41,604 nucleotides of DNA from 66-474 sp039923855 (GCA_039923855.1 JBDTBW010000031.1:1-41604); one strand, 5' to 3'; shown: positions 25,453 through 34,590, counted from the first letter of the stretch. Notes: generated from the sequence alone by a model not told the origin. A program made the numbers and translations.

Positions 25453-26676
25453 ACCGTAAGGCCAGACGGTGACCACATCACCGCGCTCCAACTCGCACGC
25501 GTCTTCCGGCAGCAACGCCAGTGCATTGGATTCGGCCAGCCCGCGCAACATGCCGGAACCCTGTCGCGCGTGCGTGTCTGCCCACAGCACGCCGTTTTCG
25601 TCGCTGCGCAAAACACAACGCAGAAGTTCCGCGCGCTTGTGGCTTTTACTCACCGGTTCGGCAAGCCGCGCGCGGCGGACTTCGGATACCTTGATTTCAC
25701 CGAGCATTTTGCGCAGGACGAGCCGCGCGAACAAATGAAACGTCACGGCCGACGAAACCGGATTGCCAGGCAATCCGAAATACAGGCTGGTACCGATCTG
25801 GCCGAACAGGGTCGGCATGCCCGGTTTCAGGCGTACCTTGTGGAAATGGATTTCACCCAGCTTCGCCAACACGTCAGGCAGGTGATCGGCCTCTCCCGCC
25901 GACACGCCCCCGCTACTGATGATCAAATCGGCCTGCGCGGCGGCATCCAGAAGCGCATTTCGCAATGCATCAGGTTCATCGCGCACGTGTGATTGCAAGA
26001 CAACTTGCGCACCGGCTTCGCGCAGCAGTGAGGCCAGCATCACGCCATTGGAATCGTGGATCTGGCCGAAGCCGAGCGGCCGGTCAACCGGCACCAGCTC
26101 ATTGCCGGTGACGATCACCACCGCGCGCGGCGCGCTGTGGACGGAAACCCGCGCGCAACCGAGCGAGGCCAGCACCGCCAGTTGCGGCGCACGCAGCATG
26201 GTTCCTCGCGGCAATGCAAGCACGCCCGCGGCGAAATCCTCGCCGGCGGGGCGCACGTTCGCGCCGGGCTTCTCACCCACGCCAACGAATACCCGGTTGC
26301 CTGCGACGCGCGCGTTTTCCTTCATTACAACGGTGTCGGCGCCGTGTGGGATCGGGGCGCCCGTGGTGACACGCGCGCACTCGTCGACGCCGATCTCCGG
26401 CACCGAGGTTGCTCCCGCAAAGACGTCGCCGACCAGCGCAAACGCGTGTTCGCCTGTTGTCGCAAGATCGCCGCCGCGCAGCGCAAAGCCATCCATCGCC
26501 GAATTGGCGAACGGCGGCAGATCGTGGGAGCCACGGATGTCTTGTGCGAGCACGCGGCCGTACGCACTGAGCAAGTCAATAGTCTCGACCGGCATCCGAT
26601 GAAGCGCCGCACGCGCGCTCACGATTTGCAAGGCTTGTTCCAGACCGATACGAGCCGGATAGTCAGCGCTTGTCAT
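25450..26676 (-). CDS. moeA: Molybdopterin molybdenumtransferase
   Basis: Inserts molybdate into adenylylated molybdopterin. The 408-residue protein has the MoeA order of domains: domain III/II motifs with NSAMDGFAL (near residue 62), the MogA-like domain with TGNELV, SSGGVSAGEADH and FGLPGNPVSSAVTFHLF, and a C-terminal beta-barrel from about 330. It is on the same strand as mobA and moeB. A MITE-like repeat ends 9 bases before its start codon, so the leader and perhaps the promoter come from that element. Confidence 0.95.
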   Translation of the reverse strand: MTSADYPARIGLEQALQIVSARAALHRMPVETIDLLSAYGRVLAQDIRGSHDLPPFANSAMDGFALRGGDLATTGEHAFALVGDVFAGATSVPEIGVDECARVTTGAPIPHGADTVVMKENARVAGNRVFVGVGEKPGANVRPAGEDFAAGVLALPRGTMLRAPQLAVLASLGCARVSVHSAPRAVVIVTGNELVPVDRPLGFGQIHDSNGVMLASLLREAGAQVVLQSHVRDEPDALRNALLDAAAQADLIISSGGVSAGEADHLPDVLAKLGEIHFHKVRLKPGMPTLFGQIGTSLYFGLPGNPVSSAVTFHLFARLVLRKMLGEIKVSEVRRARLAEPVSKSHKRAELLRCVLRSDENGVLWADTHARQGSGMLRGLAESNALALLPEDACELERGDVVTVWPYG

Positions 26677-26684
26677 GCTTTAGG

Positions 26685-26972
26685 GCCTGTTAACACTAAC
26701 CCAGGCGAACCGCGTTGCTTCCGCAGCGGTTGCCAGACAGGGCGCGCGCCGCCGCGCCCCCGGATCGGGGTCCGGGGCGGGCTCCGCCGCTCTATGGCCA
26801 AGACGTGCAACGCAGAATGGCGGCCGCTGCGGAGCAACCCTTCGGGCCGTGGCCCTTTGCCCGCATGGCCACGTTATCACTCGTCTGTGTATCGACATAC
26901 ATTTTCCTCGCGATGCCTTGCCCTGCAGACAAAGGGCCGACGGCGCGGTCGTTTGGGTTAGTGTTAGCAGGC
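26685..26972. mobile_element. 288-bp MITE-like element between mobA and moeA
   Basis: Terminal inverted repeats of 19 bp with one mismatch: GCCTGTTAACACTAACCCA (26685-26703) and TGGGTTAGTGTTAGCAGGC (26954-26972). Subterminal inverted repeats GTTGCTTCCGCAGCGG and CCGCTGCGGAGCAAC (one-base gap) lie further inside. It encodes no transposase. No convincing target duplication is visible. The right repeat supplies the mobA stop codon (TAA at 26964-26966). Confidence 0.7.
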
Positions 26973-27590
26973 TCCCAGTTCGTAGTCGCGGAAATCGCGC
27001 AGCGTGTTGAGATTGCGAAAGCCCTCGGCGCGGTCGGAGAAATCCACCGCGACCGCCCCGATTTCCATGTGCCAGCGCAGCGGCGAGGCGTGCAGAGCCA
27101 GCGCGGCGCGAGCGGACGCCAGCAACTCGCTCTGGTACTTCAAGGAATACAACGCGAACAACGGCTGCACCTTGTGCTGATCCCGCGCGAAGGCGCAAGG
27201 CGCGTCCGGAGCGCCAGGCAATCCCTCCTGCAGACGCGCGCGCAGATCGTTTGGCGGATCGGGGCAATCGACCGGCGCCGTCAAAAGCCACCGGCAGCCA
27301 GTGTATTCGGGCGGCGCCCGCTCCACGATCAGCGCCAGCGCGGCGGCGATACCGGCAAGCGGACCCGGGTTTCCCGCAATCTCATCGGTGATGACCGACG
27401 CATGGCGCGCGTAATCATCGCGATTGCGGTTTGCCACGACCAGAACCTCGTCGCATTGCGGGCGCAACACATCCAACACACGCTGCACGGGCGGCCGCCC
27501 GTGCAGCGGCAACAGGCCCTTGTCTTGTCCGTCGACGCGTCGCCCCGCGCCGCCGGCCAACACCACCCCAAGGGTGAACGTGACATCCAT
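26964..27590 (-). CDS. mobA: Molybdenum cofactor guanylyltransferase
   Basis: Adds GMP to molybdopterin to form the bis-MGD precursor. The 208-residue protein has the nucleotidyltransferase signature LAGGAGRRVDGQDKG (11-25), a conserved NPGPLAGI block and TAPVDCP with the metal-binding aspartate. The start is ATG 27590, which overlaps the der stop (TGATG); the frame stays open further upstream only as der antisense-free overlap. Its last codons (GAC, stop) lie within the terminal repeat of the MITE-like element, so the original C-terminus may have been changed. Confidence 0.92.
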   Translation of the reverse strand: MDVTFTLGVVLAGGAGRRVDGQDKGLLPLHGRPPVQRVLDVLRPQCDEVLVVANRNRDDYARHASVITDEIAGNPGPLAGIAAALALIVERAPPEYTGCRWLLTAPVDCPDPPNDLRARLQEGLPGAPDAPCAFARDQHKVQPLFALYSLKYQSELLASARAALALHASPLRWHMEIGAVAVDFSDRAEGFRNLNTLRDFRDYELGAC

Positions 27591-28990
27591 CAGTGCTTCC
27601 CTCGGACATGGCGGATCAAACGCCGCCGTTTTTTCTGTTGTTTTTCGGTCAGCACGTTGCGGCGTCCGGCGTAGGGGTTTTCGCCGTCGCGGAACTCGAT
27701 CCGGATCGGCGTGCCTTCCAGTTTCAAGCGTTTGCGAAAAAAATTCTCGAGATAGCGGCGATAACTGTCGGCGATGTGTTTGGTGCGGCTGCCATGGATC
27801 ACGATCGTTGGCGGATTGTGCCCGCCCGGATGCGCATAGCGCAATTTGGGCGCGTGTCCGCGCACCAGCGGCGGCTGGTGGCCAGCGACGGCCTGTTCCA
27901 GCGCGCGGGTCAGTTCCGACGATGACATCGCGCGGGTCGCCGCGACGTGGGCGCGATCGACGCTGCGCATCAATTCGAGCAATCCCGAACCGTGTCTGGC
28001 CGAAATGAAAACCGGTTTCACCCAGGCGATGAAATCGAGCTTGCGATCGAGCCCGTCGCGGCAGCGTTCGCGATCGTATTTTTCCAGACCATCCCATTTG
28101 TTCGCGGCGACCACCAATGCGCGGCCGGCGTCCAGCACCTGCCCGATCAGCGCGAGATCCTGATCGGCCACGCCTTCACCGGCATCCAGCAGCACGATCG
28201 CGACCTGTGCCGCGGCGATCGATTGCAGCGTTTTTATCACGCTGAATTTCTCCAGCGCATCGTCGACGCGACCCTTGCGGCGCACGCCGGCGGTATCGAT
28301 CAATGTGTAACGCCTGCCGTCACGTTGCAGCGGGACATGGATGGAATCGCGGGTGGTGCCGGCGACATCGGAAACCACCACACGCTCCTCGCCGAGCAGA
28401 CGATTGACCAGCGTGGATTTGCCGACATTGGGGCGGCCGACGATGGCCACGCGCGTGCCTTGCCGCCCATCGTCGAGATCGGCGTCGGGTTCGTCGTCCG
28501 GCGGCAGCAACGGCTGCAATTGCGCAATGAGGTCATCGACACCGCGCGCGTGCGATGCCGCGATCGGCAGCGGGCGCGCGATACCGAGCGCGGCGAATTC
28601 CGCCAGCGCGGTCGGCGCGTCCAGTCCGTCGGTCTTGTTGACCGCAAGTAGCGTGGGTTTGCTGGCGCGGCGCAACTCATCAAGGATTGCGCGATCCTGC
28701 GGCAGCAGCCCCTCGCGCGCGTCGACCATCAATACGCAGCCCTGCGCCTCATCGATGGCGAGCCGCACCTGACGCGCGGTCAGTACATCGATGTCGATAT
28801 TTTCGCCAGACAAACCGCCGGTATCGACCAGCACGAATGGCCGCTCGCCCAAGCGGCACACGCCGTAGTGACGGTCGCGGGTGACGCCGGGCAGATCCGC
28901 GACCAGCGCGTCGCGGCTTTTGGTCAGCGCATTGAACAGCGTGGATTTACCGACGTTGGGTCTGCCGACCAGTGCGACGACGGGAAGCAT
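27590..28990 (-). CDS. der: Ribosome assembly GTPase Der (EngA)
   Basis: Essential double GTPase for 50S subunit maturation. The 466-residue protein has two G domains: G1 GRPNVGKST at 9-17 with DTGG and NKTD, and G1 at 185-193 with DTAG and NKWD, then a KH-like C-terminal domain (GHAPKLRYAHPGGHNPP). It is downstream of bamB (29-base gap), as in E. coli and Pseudomonas, and overlaps mobA by one base. Confidence 0.97.
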   Translation of the reverse strand: MLPVVALVGRPNVGKSTLFNALTKSRDALVADLPGVTRDRHYGVCRLGERPFVLVDTGGLSGENIDIDVLTARQVRLAIDEAQGCVLMVDAREGLLPQDRAILDELRRASKPTLLAVNKTDGLDAPTALAEFAALGIARPLPIAASHARGVDDLIAQLQPLLPPDDEPDADLDDGRQGTRVAIVGRPNVGKSTLVNRLLGEERVVVSDVAGTTRDSIHVPLQRDGRRYTLIDTAGVRRKGRVDDALEKFSVIKTLQSIAAAQVAIVLLDAGEGVADQDLALIGQVLDAGRALVVAANKWDGLEKYDRERCRDGLDRKLDFIAWVKPVFISARHGSGLLELMRSVDRAHVAATRAMSSSELTRALEQAVAGHQPPLVRGHAPKLRYAHPGGHNPPTIVIHGSRTKHIADSYRRYLENFFRKRLKLEGTPIRIEFRDGENPYAGRRNVLTEKQQKKRRRLIRHVRGKH

Positions 28991-29019
28991 TCGATCGGGC
29001 GTCCTCCGGCATCAGTCGA

Positions 29020-30258
29020 TCAACGGTTACTGCGTGAGCGGATGCGGTACGCGCCGATATGGCCATCGATGTCCTCGATGTAAACGGTGTCGCTCACCAC
29101 CAGCGGGCGCGCGCGGATCGCGTCGCGCGACAACCGCATCCGCGCGGCCAGCTTGCCGTCGGAAATATCCAGCCAGTGCACCCAGCCTTCCACATCGCCA
29201 ACCACCGCGTAATTACCCAGCACCGCAGGCGCGGTAAGCCAGCGATATTTCAACTCTTCCTGCTTCCACATGTCGCCGCCAGTGGCGGCATCGAACGCCC
29301 ACACCACGGAATCATCGTCGACGCCGATCAGTTGCTTGCCGGCCACCGCCACGCCGAGATAGCTCGAGAACGGACGGGTCCAATCGACGCGGCCGGTCGG
29401 CGCGTCGATCGCGGCGAGGCTGCCGTGGTAGGCCGTTGCGTACAAGGTATCGCCATCCAGTTGCAGACCACCGTCGGCGTCATCGAGTTTCTCGATGTCG
29501 CTGCGTCCCTCACCCTTGGCGATCGCCTGCTGCCATTGCGCGGCGCCGGTGTCGCCGCGCAACGCGACCATCTTGCCGTCGTCGCTGCCGTAAAACACCA
29601 CGCCGTGCGAGACCAGCAGAGGCCCGTTGCCGCGCAAGCTCAAGAGCGGCACGTTGGCTTGGTCGTTGACCCAGCGGCGCTGGCCGTTGGCCGCGTCCAG
29701 CGCGTAAATACGGCCATCGTTGCTGCGCGCATAGACGGTACCATTGTCGATCACCGATGCGCTGATGACTTCGCTGGATAGTTCCGCGGCCCAACGTTGC
29801 TTGCCGGTGGCCGCATCGAAACCGTAAACGTGGCCGTCCAGTGTCCCGACCGCCAGCAGGTCGCCGGATACCGCCGGGCCGCCAGCGTACAGCGCATCCG
29901 GGTAACGTTTGTGTCCGAAACCGAACCAGCCCTGCGTGCGGGTGTCGTCGCGCCAGAGGGTCTTGCCGCTGGCGGCGTCGAGCGCGGCGAGATCGCCATT
30001 GACGCTCGCCACATACAACTTGCCCTCGGCATAAGCCGGACGCAGACGCACACCGGAACGGCCGGGGCCTTCGCCGATCCGGGCATCCCACAGTTTCTGC
30101 ACCGCCAGCGTCGGCGTGAAATGTTTCGCGAGCGGCGTCGGCGGCTGCACGTTGTCCTTGCCGCCGATCACGCCGGTGATCTTGGTGATGAGGCTGCAAC
30201 CCGCGAATACCGGCAGCAATGCCAGGAGGGTCAGTGGAACAAGATGACGTGCATTCAT
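29020..30258 (-). CDS. bamB: Outer membrane assembly lipoprotein BamB
   Basis: Lipoprotein of the BAM complex that assists beta-barrel insertion in the outer membrane. The 412-residue protein has a signal ending in the lipobox FAGC (C21) and then a beta-propeller with repeated PQQ-like blades such as GKTLWRDD, GKQRWAAEL, GQRRWVND and GGDMWKQEE. ATG 30258 overlaps the yfgM stop (ATGA), which fixes the start against a much longer open frame. The order yfgM-bamB-der is conserved in gammaproteobacteria. Confidence 0.96.
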   Translation of the reverse strand: MNARHLVPLTLLALLPVFAGCSLITKITGVIGGKDNVQPPTPLAKHFTPTLAVQKLWDARIGEGPGRSGVRLRPAYAEGKLYVASVNGDLAALDAASGKTLWRDDTRTQGWFGFGHKRYPDALYAGGPAVSGDLLAVGTLDGHVYGFDAATGKQRWAAELSSEVISASVIDNGTVYARSNDGRIYALDAANGQRRWVNDQANVPLLSLRGNGPLLVSHGVVFYGSDDGKMVALRGDTGAAQWQQAIAKGEGRSDIEKLDDADGGLQLDGDTLYATAYHGSLAAIDAPTGRVDWTRPFSSYLGVAVAGKQLIGVDDDSVVWAFDAATGGDMWKQEELKYRWLTAPAVLGNYAVVGDVEGWVHWLDISDGKLAARMRLSRDAIRARPLVVSDTVYIEDIDGHIGAYRIRSRSNR

Positions 30259-30929
30259 GTGCCTTGTTTTCCCGGCTGTTGTGCGCGCGTTGATGATGCG
30301 AGATCGTCGAGTTTCATTTGCAGGGACTGGCGTTGCCCCGGCGCCGCATCCTTTGACATTGCCGCCAACGCAACGGTGTAGGCGGCGCGCGCATCGGCGG
30401 CGCGTCCCAGTTTGAGCAGCGCGTCGCCACGGAGTTCCTGGGCGATCGCGCGATAATCCTGCGCCGGCACACTTTGCAGATGCGCCAATGCCTGACTGGC
30501 ATTGCCCTGCGCGAGTTCGACCCGCGTCAGCCGCAACAGATACAGCGAATGCAGCGGCGCGGTTTTCTCGTGATCGACCGCCCATTGCAGCGCGGCGTGC
30601 GCTTCGTCGAGCTTGCCCTGCGCGACCGCGAGATCGGCGCGTGCCGCCGCACCCAGCGCGGCGTACGGCGAATCGGCGTAATCCTTTTCCAGCGTCTCGG
30701 CGGCACTGTTGGCCTGCGCGGTCTGTCCGGCGGCCAGCGCCGTCTGCAGCGCGGCATAGCGCTCCGCCGCCTGCGCGCCGTGACTCGCGCGATGCGCCTG
30801 CCATTGCCGCCAGCCGAAGATCAATGCCAGCGCCAACACCACGCCGATCACGATCGACAAGCCGTTCTCACGCAGCCACTTGCGTACCTGTTCGCTCTGT
30901 TCGTATTCGTCGAAATCGTCGAAAGCCAT
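30255..30929 (-). CDS. yfgM: YfgM-like ancillary SecYEG translocon subunit
   Basis: A 224-residue inner membrane protein. The N-terminus DDFDEYEQSEQVRKWLRENG is cut here to the key block EQVRKWLRENG; it precedes one membrane helix (about 23-40) and a periplasmic TPR-like region. In E. coli YfgM works with PpiD at the Sec translocon. It overlaps bamB by ATGA. Directly upstream one would expect hisS and ispG, but rodZ follows after only 71 bases. Confidence 0.92.
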   Translation of the reverse strand: MAFDDFDEYEQSEQVRKWLRENGLSIVIGVVLALALIFGWRQWQAHRASHGAQAAERYAALQTALAAGQTAQANSAAETLEKDYADSPYAALGAAARADLAVAQGKLDEAHAALQWAVDHEKTAPLHSLYLLRLTRVELAQGNASQALAHLQSVPAQDYRAIAQELRGDALLKLGRAADARAAYTVALAAMSKDAAPGQRQSLQMKLDDLASSTRAQQPGKQGT

Positions 30930-30949
30930 TGCTATGGTCTATCAGGCTG

Positions 30950-30991
30950 CGCACAAGAACGGCCCGCGACGGGCGCGGGGACGCACAAGAA
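30950..30991. repeat. 10-bp direct repeats flanking a hairpin in the rodZ-yfgM gap
   Basis: CGCACAAGAA occurs at 30950-30959 and 30982-30991. Between them is the hairpin GCCCG-CGA-CGGGC (30962-30974). The pair marks the place where ispG and hisS are absent. It could be a deletion scar or an attenuating hairpin. Confidence 0.4.
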
Positions 30992-31000
30992 TAGCGGAAT

Positions 31001-31990
31001 CTATTGGTTGTCGCTGGCGCCGCTGGCACTGCCGAATACCCGGAAGCGCGCCACGTTGGCGTGTTGCCAGGGTTTCAGCGACATCGGCGTGCCATCGCGG
31101 CTCACTTGCACCGCGTCCGCGTTGCCGAGCGTGATGTCCAGCGGCACGGTGCTGTGATAGCTGCGCTGCTCGCCGGCACGCATGATGCCGGAATCGATTT
31201 TGCGGCCATTGGTATCGACCACCTCGATCCAGCTTTCGGCGCTGGCGCGCAGTTCGATCAAATGATCCGGCGCGACCGATGCCGCCACGGGCGCGGGCAC
31301 CGGTGCCGGCGCCGCAGGATTGCCGGTATCGAGGTTCATCGCCGAAAACGGTGTCATCGAGGCGAGCAACGGCGGCTCGTTGTTTTGCGCGGCGCTCGCG
31401 GTTTTCGCCGCGGCGACATCGGCATTGTGCGCGGTCGCGGCGACCGGCGCGTTGTCCAAGGGCGCGATCTGGGTGATGTGCCGATCGAGACCGCCGCGCA
31501 AACCCAGCCAAACCAAGGGCACCGCCACCGTCGCGGTCAGCACGATGTAAGTGGCCGCGGCACCATAGCGTTGCAGCCTCCAGCGGCCACGCGGGACGTT
31601 GCCGGTCGGCACCAGAACCGTTTCCTGCGGTGGCATCGCCTCGACCTTCAACGCTGCCTCGACAACCCCAACCGGCAGCCCCAACAGACGTGCGTAAGTG
31701 CGCAAGGCGCCACGCGCGAACACCTGCTGCCCGGTGTCCCCGAGATCGCCCGCTTCGAGACGTTGCAATACCCGCGCTGGCAGACGCAGCGCCTGCCCAC
31801 ACTCATGGATACTCATGCCGCGGGTTTCGCGCGCCGCGGCGAGACGCTTGCCAAGGCTGTCGGCGCCGATACCGCCGACTGGTGCTTCGGCCGCGACAGC
31901 TTCGGCGGGAAACCCGATTTTATTTGCCGCGTCGGCCGGAGGCGCGTCAGCGCAGGCGAACAGGTCGTTATTCTGGTCAGGGGTTTTCAT
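31001..31990 (-). CDS. rodZ: RodZ-like cytoskeletal protein (HTH-TM-DUF4115)
   Basis: Membrane protein that links MreB to the cell-wall elongation machinery. The 329-residue protein has a HTH_25 domain at about 45-110 (LGKRLAAARETRGMSIHE; FARGALRTYARLLGL), one membrane helix at about 144-165, a Pro/Ala-rich linker and a C-terminal DUF4115 beta-domain (RASAESWIEVVDTNGR). The first 40 residues are longer than usual. ATG 31990 overlaps the pilF stop (ATGA). Confidence 0.93.
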   Translation of the reverse strand: MKTPDQNNDLFACADAPPADAANKIGFPAEAVAAEAPVGGIGADSLGKRLAAARETRGMSIHECGQALRLPARVLQRLEAGDLGDTGQQVFARGALRTYARLLGLPVGVVEAALKVEAMPPQETVLVPTGNVPRGRWRLQRYGAAATYIVLTATVAVPLVWLGLRGGLDRHITQIAPLDNAPVAATAHNADVAAAKTASAAQNNEPPLLASMTPFSAMNLDTGNPAAPAPVPAPVAASVAPDHLIELRASAESWIEVVDTNGRKIDSGIMRAGEQRSYHSTVPLDITLGNADAVQVSRDGTPMSLKPWQHANVARFRVFGSASGASDNQ

Positions 31991-32790
31991 GGCGGAGTGG
32001 CCCCGAGTTTTTGCGCCTGTTCCGAATCCGGAAACTGGTCGCGCAAGCGGTTGGCGTAATTCCGGGCGGCATCCGCATCGCCCAGCCGTGATTCGATCCG
32101 GTAACCCAGCAGCAGCGCATCCGGCGTCGCGGTGCCCTGCGCTTCGAACCGCTGCAGGAACGCGCGCGCCCGGAAGGCGTCGTTCCTCGCGTACAGCAGC
32201 TGCGCCATCTGATAAAGCCCTTCGGGATAATTCGGTTCGGCCTGCAAGGCCTTGCGCAAATAAGGCTCCGCCGCAGCGGCATTGTTCGAGCGCATCAGAC
32301 ACGCTGCAGCATTGGTATTGGCGGTAGCCGGATATTTGTAGAACGGGTCGGCGAGCGCGCGTTGAAAATACTGCATGGCTTCCTGCGCGCGCCCGTGGCG
32401 GCAGAGAAAGTAGCCCAGATTATTGTTGGTGTCGCCGTTCTTCGGATCGATCGCCAGCGCGCGCCGGTATTCCTGCTCGGCTTGCTGCGGTTGCTTGATG
32501 CGTTCGTCCAGGATCGCCAGCATGGTGTGCGCCGGTTCGTAGTTGCCGTCGAACTGGGTCGCCATCTGAAATTTTTCGTAGGCACCTTTGAGATCGCCGC
32601 GCTCCATCAATTGCGCGCCGAGCTGGGTGTGGACTTGCGCGGCATCCCGCTTTTCGTCCTGCTTGCTTTCCTGCGGCTCGCTCTTGAGGCTGCTGCCGTT
32701 GTCGACCCGGATGATCTTGTTGCCCGAACACGCGGCAACGCCGAGCCCCAACACGACAAGAACCGAACATATTAAAATACTACGCCGCAT
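31987..32790 (-). CDS. pilF: Type IV pilus biogenesis lipoprotein PilF/PilW
   Basis: Outer membrane lipoprotein (pilotin) that helps PilQ secretin assemble. The 267-residue protein has a lipobox ending at C21 (GVAAC) and about six TPR units, for example GDLKGAYEKFQMATQFD and AEQEYRRALAIDPKNG. The start at 32790 overlaps the end of rlmN by 11 bases. The position between rlmN and rodZ is the same as in Pseudomonas. The rest of the pilus genes are not in the window. Confidence 0.94.
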   Translation of the reverse strand: MRRSILICSVLVVLGLGVAACSGNKIIRVDNGSSLKSEPQESKQDEKRDAAQVHTQLGAQLMERGDLKGAYEKFQMATQFDGNYEPAHTMLAILDERIKQPQQAEQEYRRALAIDPKNGDTNNNLGYFLCRHGRAQEAMQYFQRALADPFYKYPATANTNAAACLMRSNNAAAAEPYLRKALQAEPNYPEGLYQMAQLLYARNDAFRARAFLQRFEAQGTATPDALLLGYRIESRLGDADAARNYANRLRDQFPDSEQAQKLGATPP

Positions 32791-33931
32791 GCGCCCGCTC
32801 CTCGATCAACGCGGACGATGCCAGCCGCTTGCGGAACTCCGCATTGCGACGCGTGCGATCCAGCACCTGGCCGGTTAGCTGGCCGCAGGCCGCGTCGATG
32901 TCGTCGCCGCGGGTACGCCGCACCATCGCCTGCACCCCAGCGTCCAGCAGTATCTTCTGGAACGCGCGGATGACGATTTCGTCCGAACGCTGGTATTGCG
33001 TCCCCGGGAAGGGATTGAACGGGATCAGATTCACCTTGGCCGGCAAGCGGCGCATCAACTTGACCATTTGCCGCGCGAGTTCTGGCATATCGTTGACGCC
33101 TTTCATCAAGGTGTATTCGAACGTGATGGTGGTGCGGGGGCGCCTGGCCGCGTAACGCGCGCAGGCGTCGAGCAGATCGGCGATCGGCCAGCGCTTGTTG
33201 AGCGGCACCAGTTGTGTGCGCAAGTCGTCGTTGGGCGCATGCAACGACACCGCAAGTGAAACGTCGCTCACTTCTGACAGTCGATCGATCATCGGCACCA
33301 GCCCGGCGGTCGAGAGCGTGACGCGCTTGTTGGCCAGGCCGAAACCGAGATCGTCGCGCATCAGGTTCATCGCGCGCACCACGTTGTCGAAATTCAACAG
33401 CGGCTCGCCCATGCCCATCATCACGATGTTGGTGATCCGGCGGCGTTGATGGGTGACATTGCCGAGTTGCTTGGCCGCGATCCAGACCTGGCCGATGATC
33501 TCGGCGGTGGAAAGGTTGCGGTTGAAGCCCTGCGTGCCGGTCGAACAAAACGTGCAGTTCAAACCGCAACCAACCTGCGATGAAACGCAGAGCGTGCCGC
33601 GCGTGGGCTCCGGGATGTACACCGTCTCGATCGCGTTGCCGCCGTCCGTGCCCAGCAGCCACTTGTGGGTGCCATCGCTGGAAGCCTTTTCCAGTATTGG
33701 TTTGGGCGGTTCGATCACGGCTATGTCGATGAGCTTGTCACGCAGGGATTTGCCCAGATTCGTCATCGCCGCGAAGTCGGATTCCAGATGATGGTAGATC
33801 CACTTCATCATCTGATCGGCGCGATACGATTTCTCGTCGAGTTGCGCGAAAAATGCGCGCAGACCGTCGCGATCGAAATCGAGCAAGTTGGTCTTGGCGA
33901 TCGGAGTGGTCACTGGTTTATTCTCGGGCAC
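32780..33931 (-). CDS. rlmN: 23S rRNA/tRNA (adenine-C2)-methyltransferase RlmN
   Basis: Radical SAM enzyme that methylates A2503 of 23S rRNA and A37 of some tRNAs. The 383-residue protein has the iron-sulfur motif C122-x3-C126-x2-C129 (GCGLNCTFCSTG), the SAM motif MMGMGEPLLN and the methyl-carrying cysteine near the C-terminus in AACGQL. The ATG at 33931 overlaps ndk by 22 bases; a GTG at 33913, overlapping the ndk stop, is an alternative start that would remove six residues. Confidence 0.96.
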   Translation of the reverse strand: MPENKPVTTPIAKTNLLDFDRDGLRAFFAQLDEKSYRADQMMKWIYHHLESDFAAMTNLGKSLRDKLIDIAVIEPPKPILEKASSDGTHKWLLGTDGGNAIETVYIPEPTRGTLCVSSQVGCGLNCTFCSTGTQGFNRNLSTAEIIGQVWIAAKQLGNVTHQRRRITNIVMMGMGEPLLNFDNVVRAMNLMRDDLGFGLANKRVTLSTAGLVPMIDRLSEVSDVSLAVSLHAPNDDLRTQLVPLNKRWPIADLLDACARYAARRPRTTITFEYTLMKGVNDMPELARQMVKLMRRLPAKVNLIPFNPFPGTQYQRSDEIVIRAFQKILLDAGVQAMVRRTRGDDIDAACGQLTGQVLDRTRRNAEFRKRLASSALIEERAHAA

Positions 33932-34344
33932 ACTTCCGCATCAGCGAAGAAATAACCGATCTCGAAACGCGCGGTGTCGATGCCATCCGAGCCGTGCACC
34001 GCATTGGCGTCGATGCTTTGCGCGAAGTCCGCGCGGATCGTTCCCGGCGCGGCGTCCTTCGGATTGGTCGCGCCCATCAGTTCGCGGTTCTTGGCGATGG
34101 CGCCCTCGCCTTCCAGCACCTGCACCATGACCGGTCCGGATGCCATGAACTCGACCAGGGGTTTGAAGAACGGCCGCTCGCGGTGCACCGCATAAAAACC
34201 CTCGGCTTCCTCGCGCGAAAGGCGCTGCATCTTCGCCGCGATGATCTTCAACCCGGCCTGCTCGAAACGCGAATAGATTTCACCGATGACGTTTTTGGCT
34301 ACGGCATCGGGTTTGATGATGGACAGGCTGCGCTCGAGCGCCAT
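33910..34344 (-). CDS. ndk: Nucleoside diphosphate kinase
   Basis: Transfers the gamma phosphate between nucleoside triphosphates and diphosphates through a phosphohistidine. The 144-residue protein starts MALERSLSIIKPDAV and has the active-site NAVHGSD (H117), with the usual family length. It begins the minus-strand run ndk-rlmN-pilF-rodZ-yfgM-bamB-der and is divergent from the TetR regulator. The 246-base gap between them holds the palindrome at 34530. Confidence 0.97.
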   Translation of the reverse strand: MALERSLSIIKPDAVAKNVIGEIYSRFEQAGLKIIAAKMQRLSREEAEGFYAVHRERPFFKPLVEFMASGPVMVQVLEGEGAIAKNRELMGATNPKDAAPGTIRADFAQSIDANAVHGSDGIDTARFEIGYFFADAEVCPRINQ

Positions 34345-34529
34345 GCGTTCCTCGCTTGGATTTGGGGTGTGTCGAAATGTGAACATGAAGCCCCAATGCG
34401 CGCGAGAGTACAACGGAACTCTCGGCCGAATGCGGAGTTAGCTCACAAAATATTCACTGATTCTAGCCCAACAAGCCGACTTGTGGCACCCCTGCTCCGG
34501 TTTGACCGCGCCTTGGCGGAGGCCTAAAA

Positions 34530-34547
34530 TTCAAACGATCGTTCGAA
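34530..34547. promoter_or_regulatory. PsrA-like operator palindrome upstream of the TetR gene
   Basis: TTCAAACGATCGTTCGAA is an 18-bp palindrome with one mismatched pair. The CAAAC-GATC-GTTCG core resembles the G/CAAAC-N2-4-GTTTG/C boxes bound by PsrA. It lies 43 bases before the regulator's start codon, where it could mediate autorepression. No second copy was found before the fadN-like gene. Confidence 0.55.
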
Positions 34548-34590
34548 GCAAACTTTTGCGTCCATCCATGTCCGCACTCTTGATTCTTCC

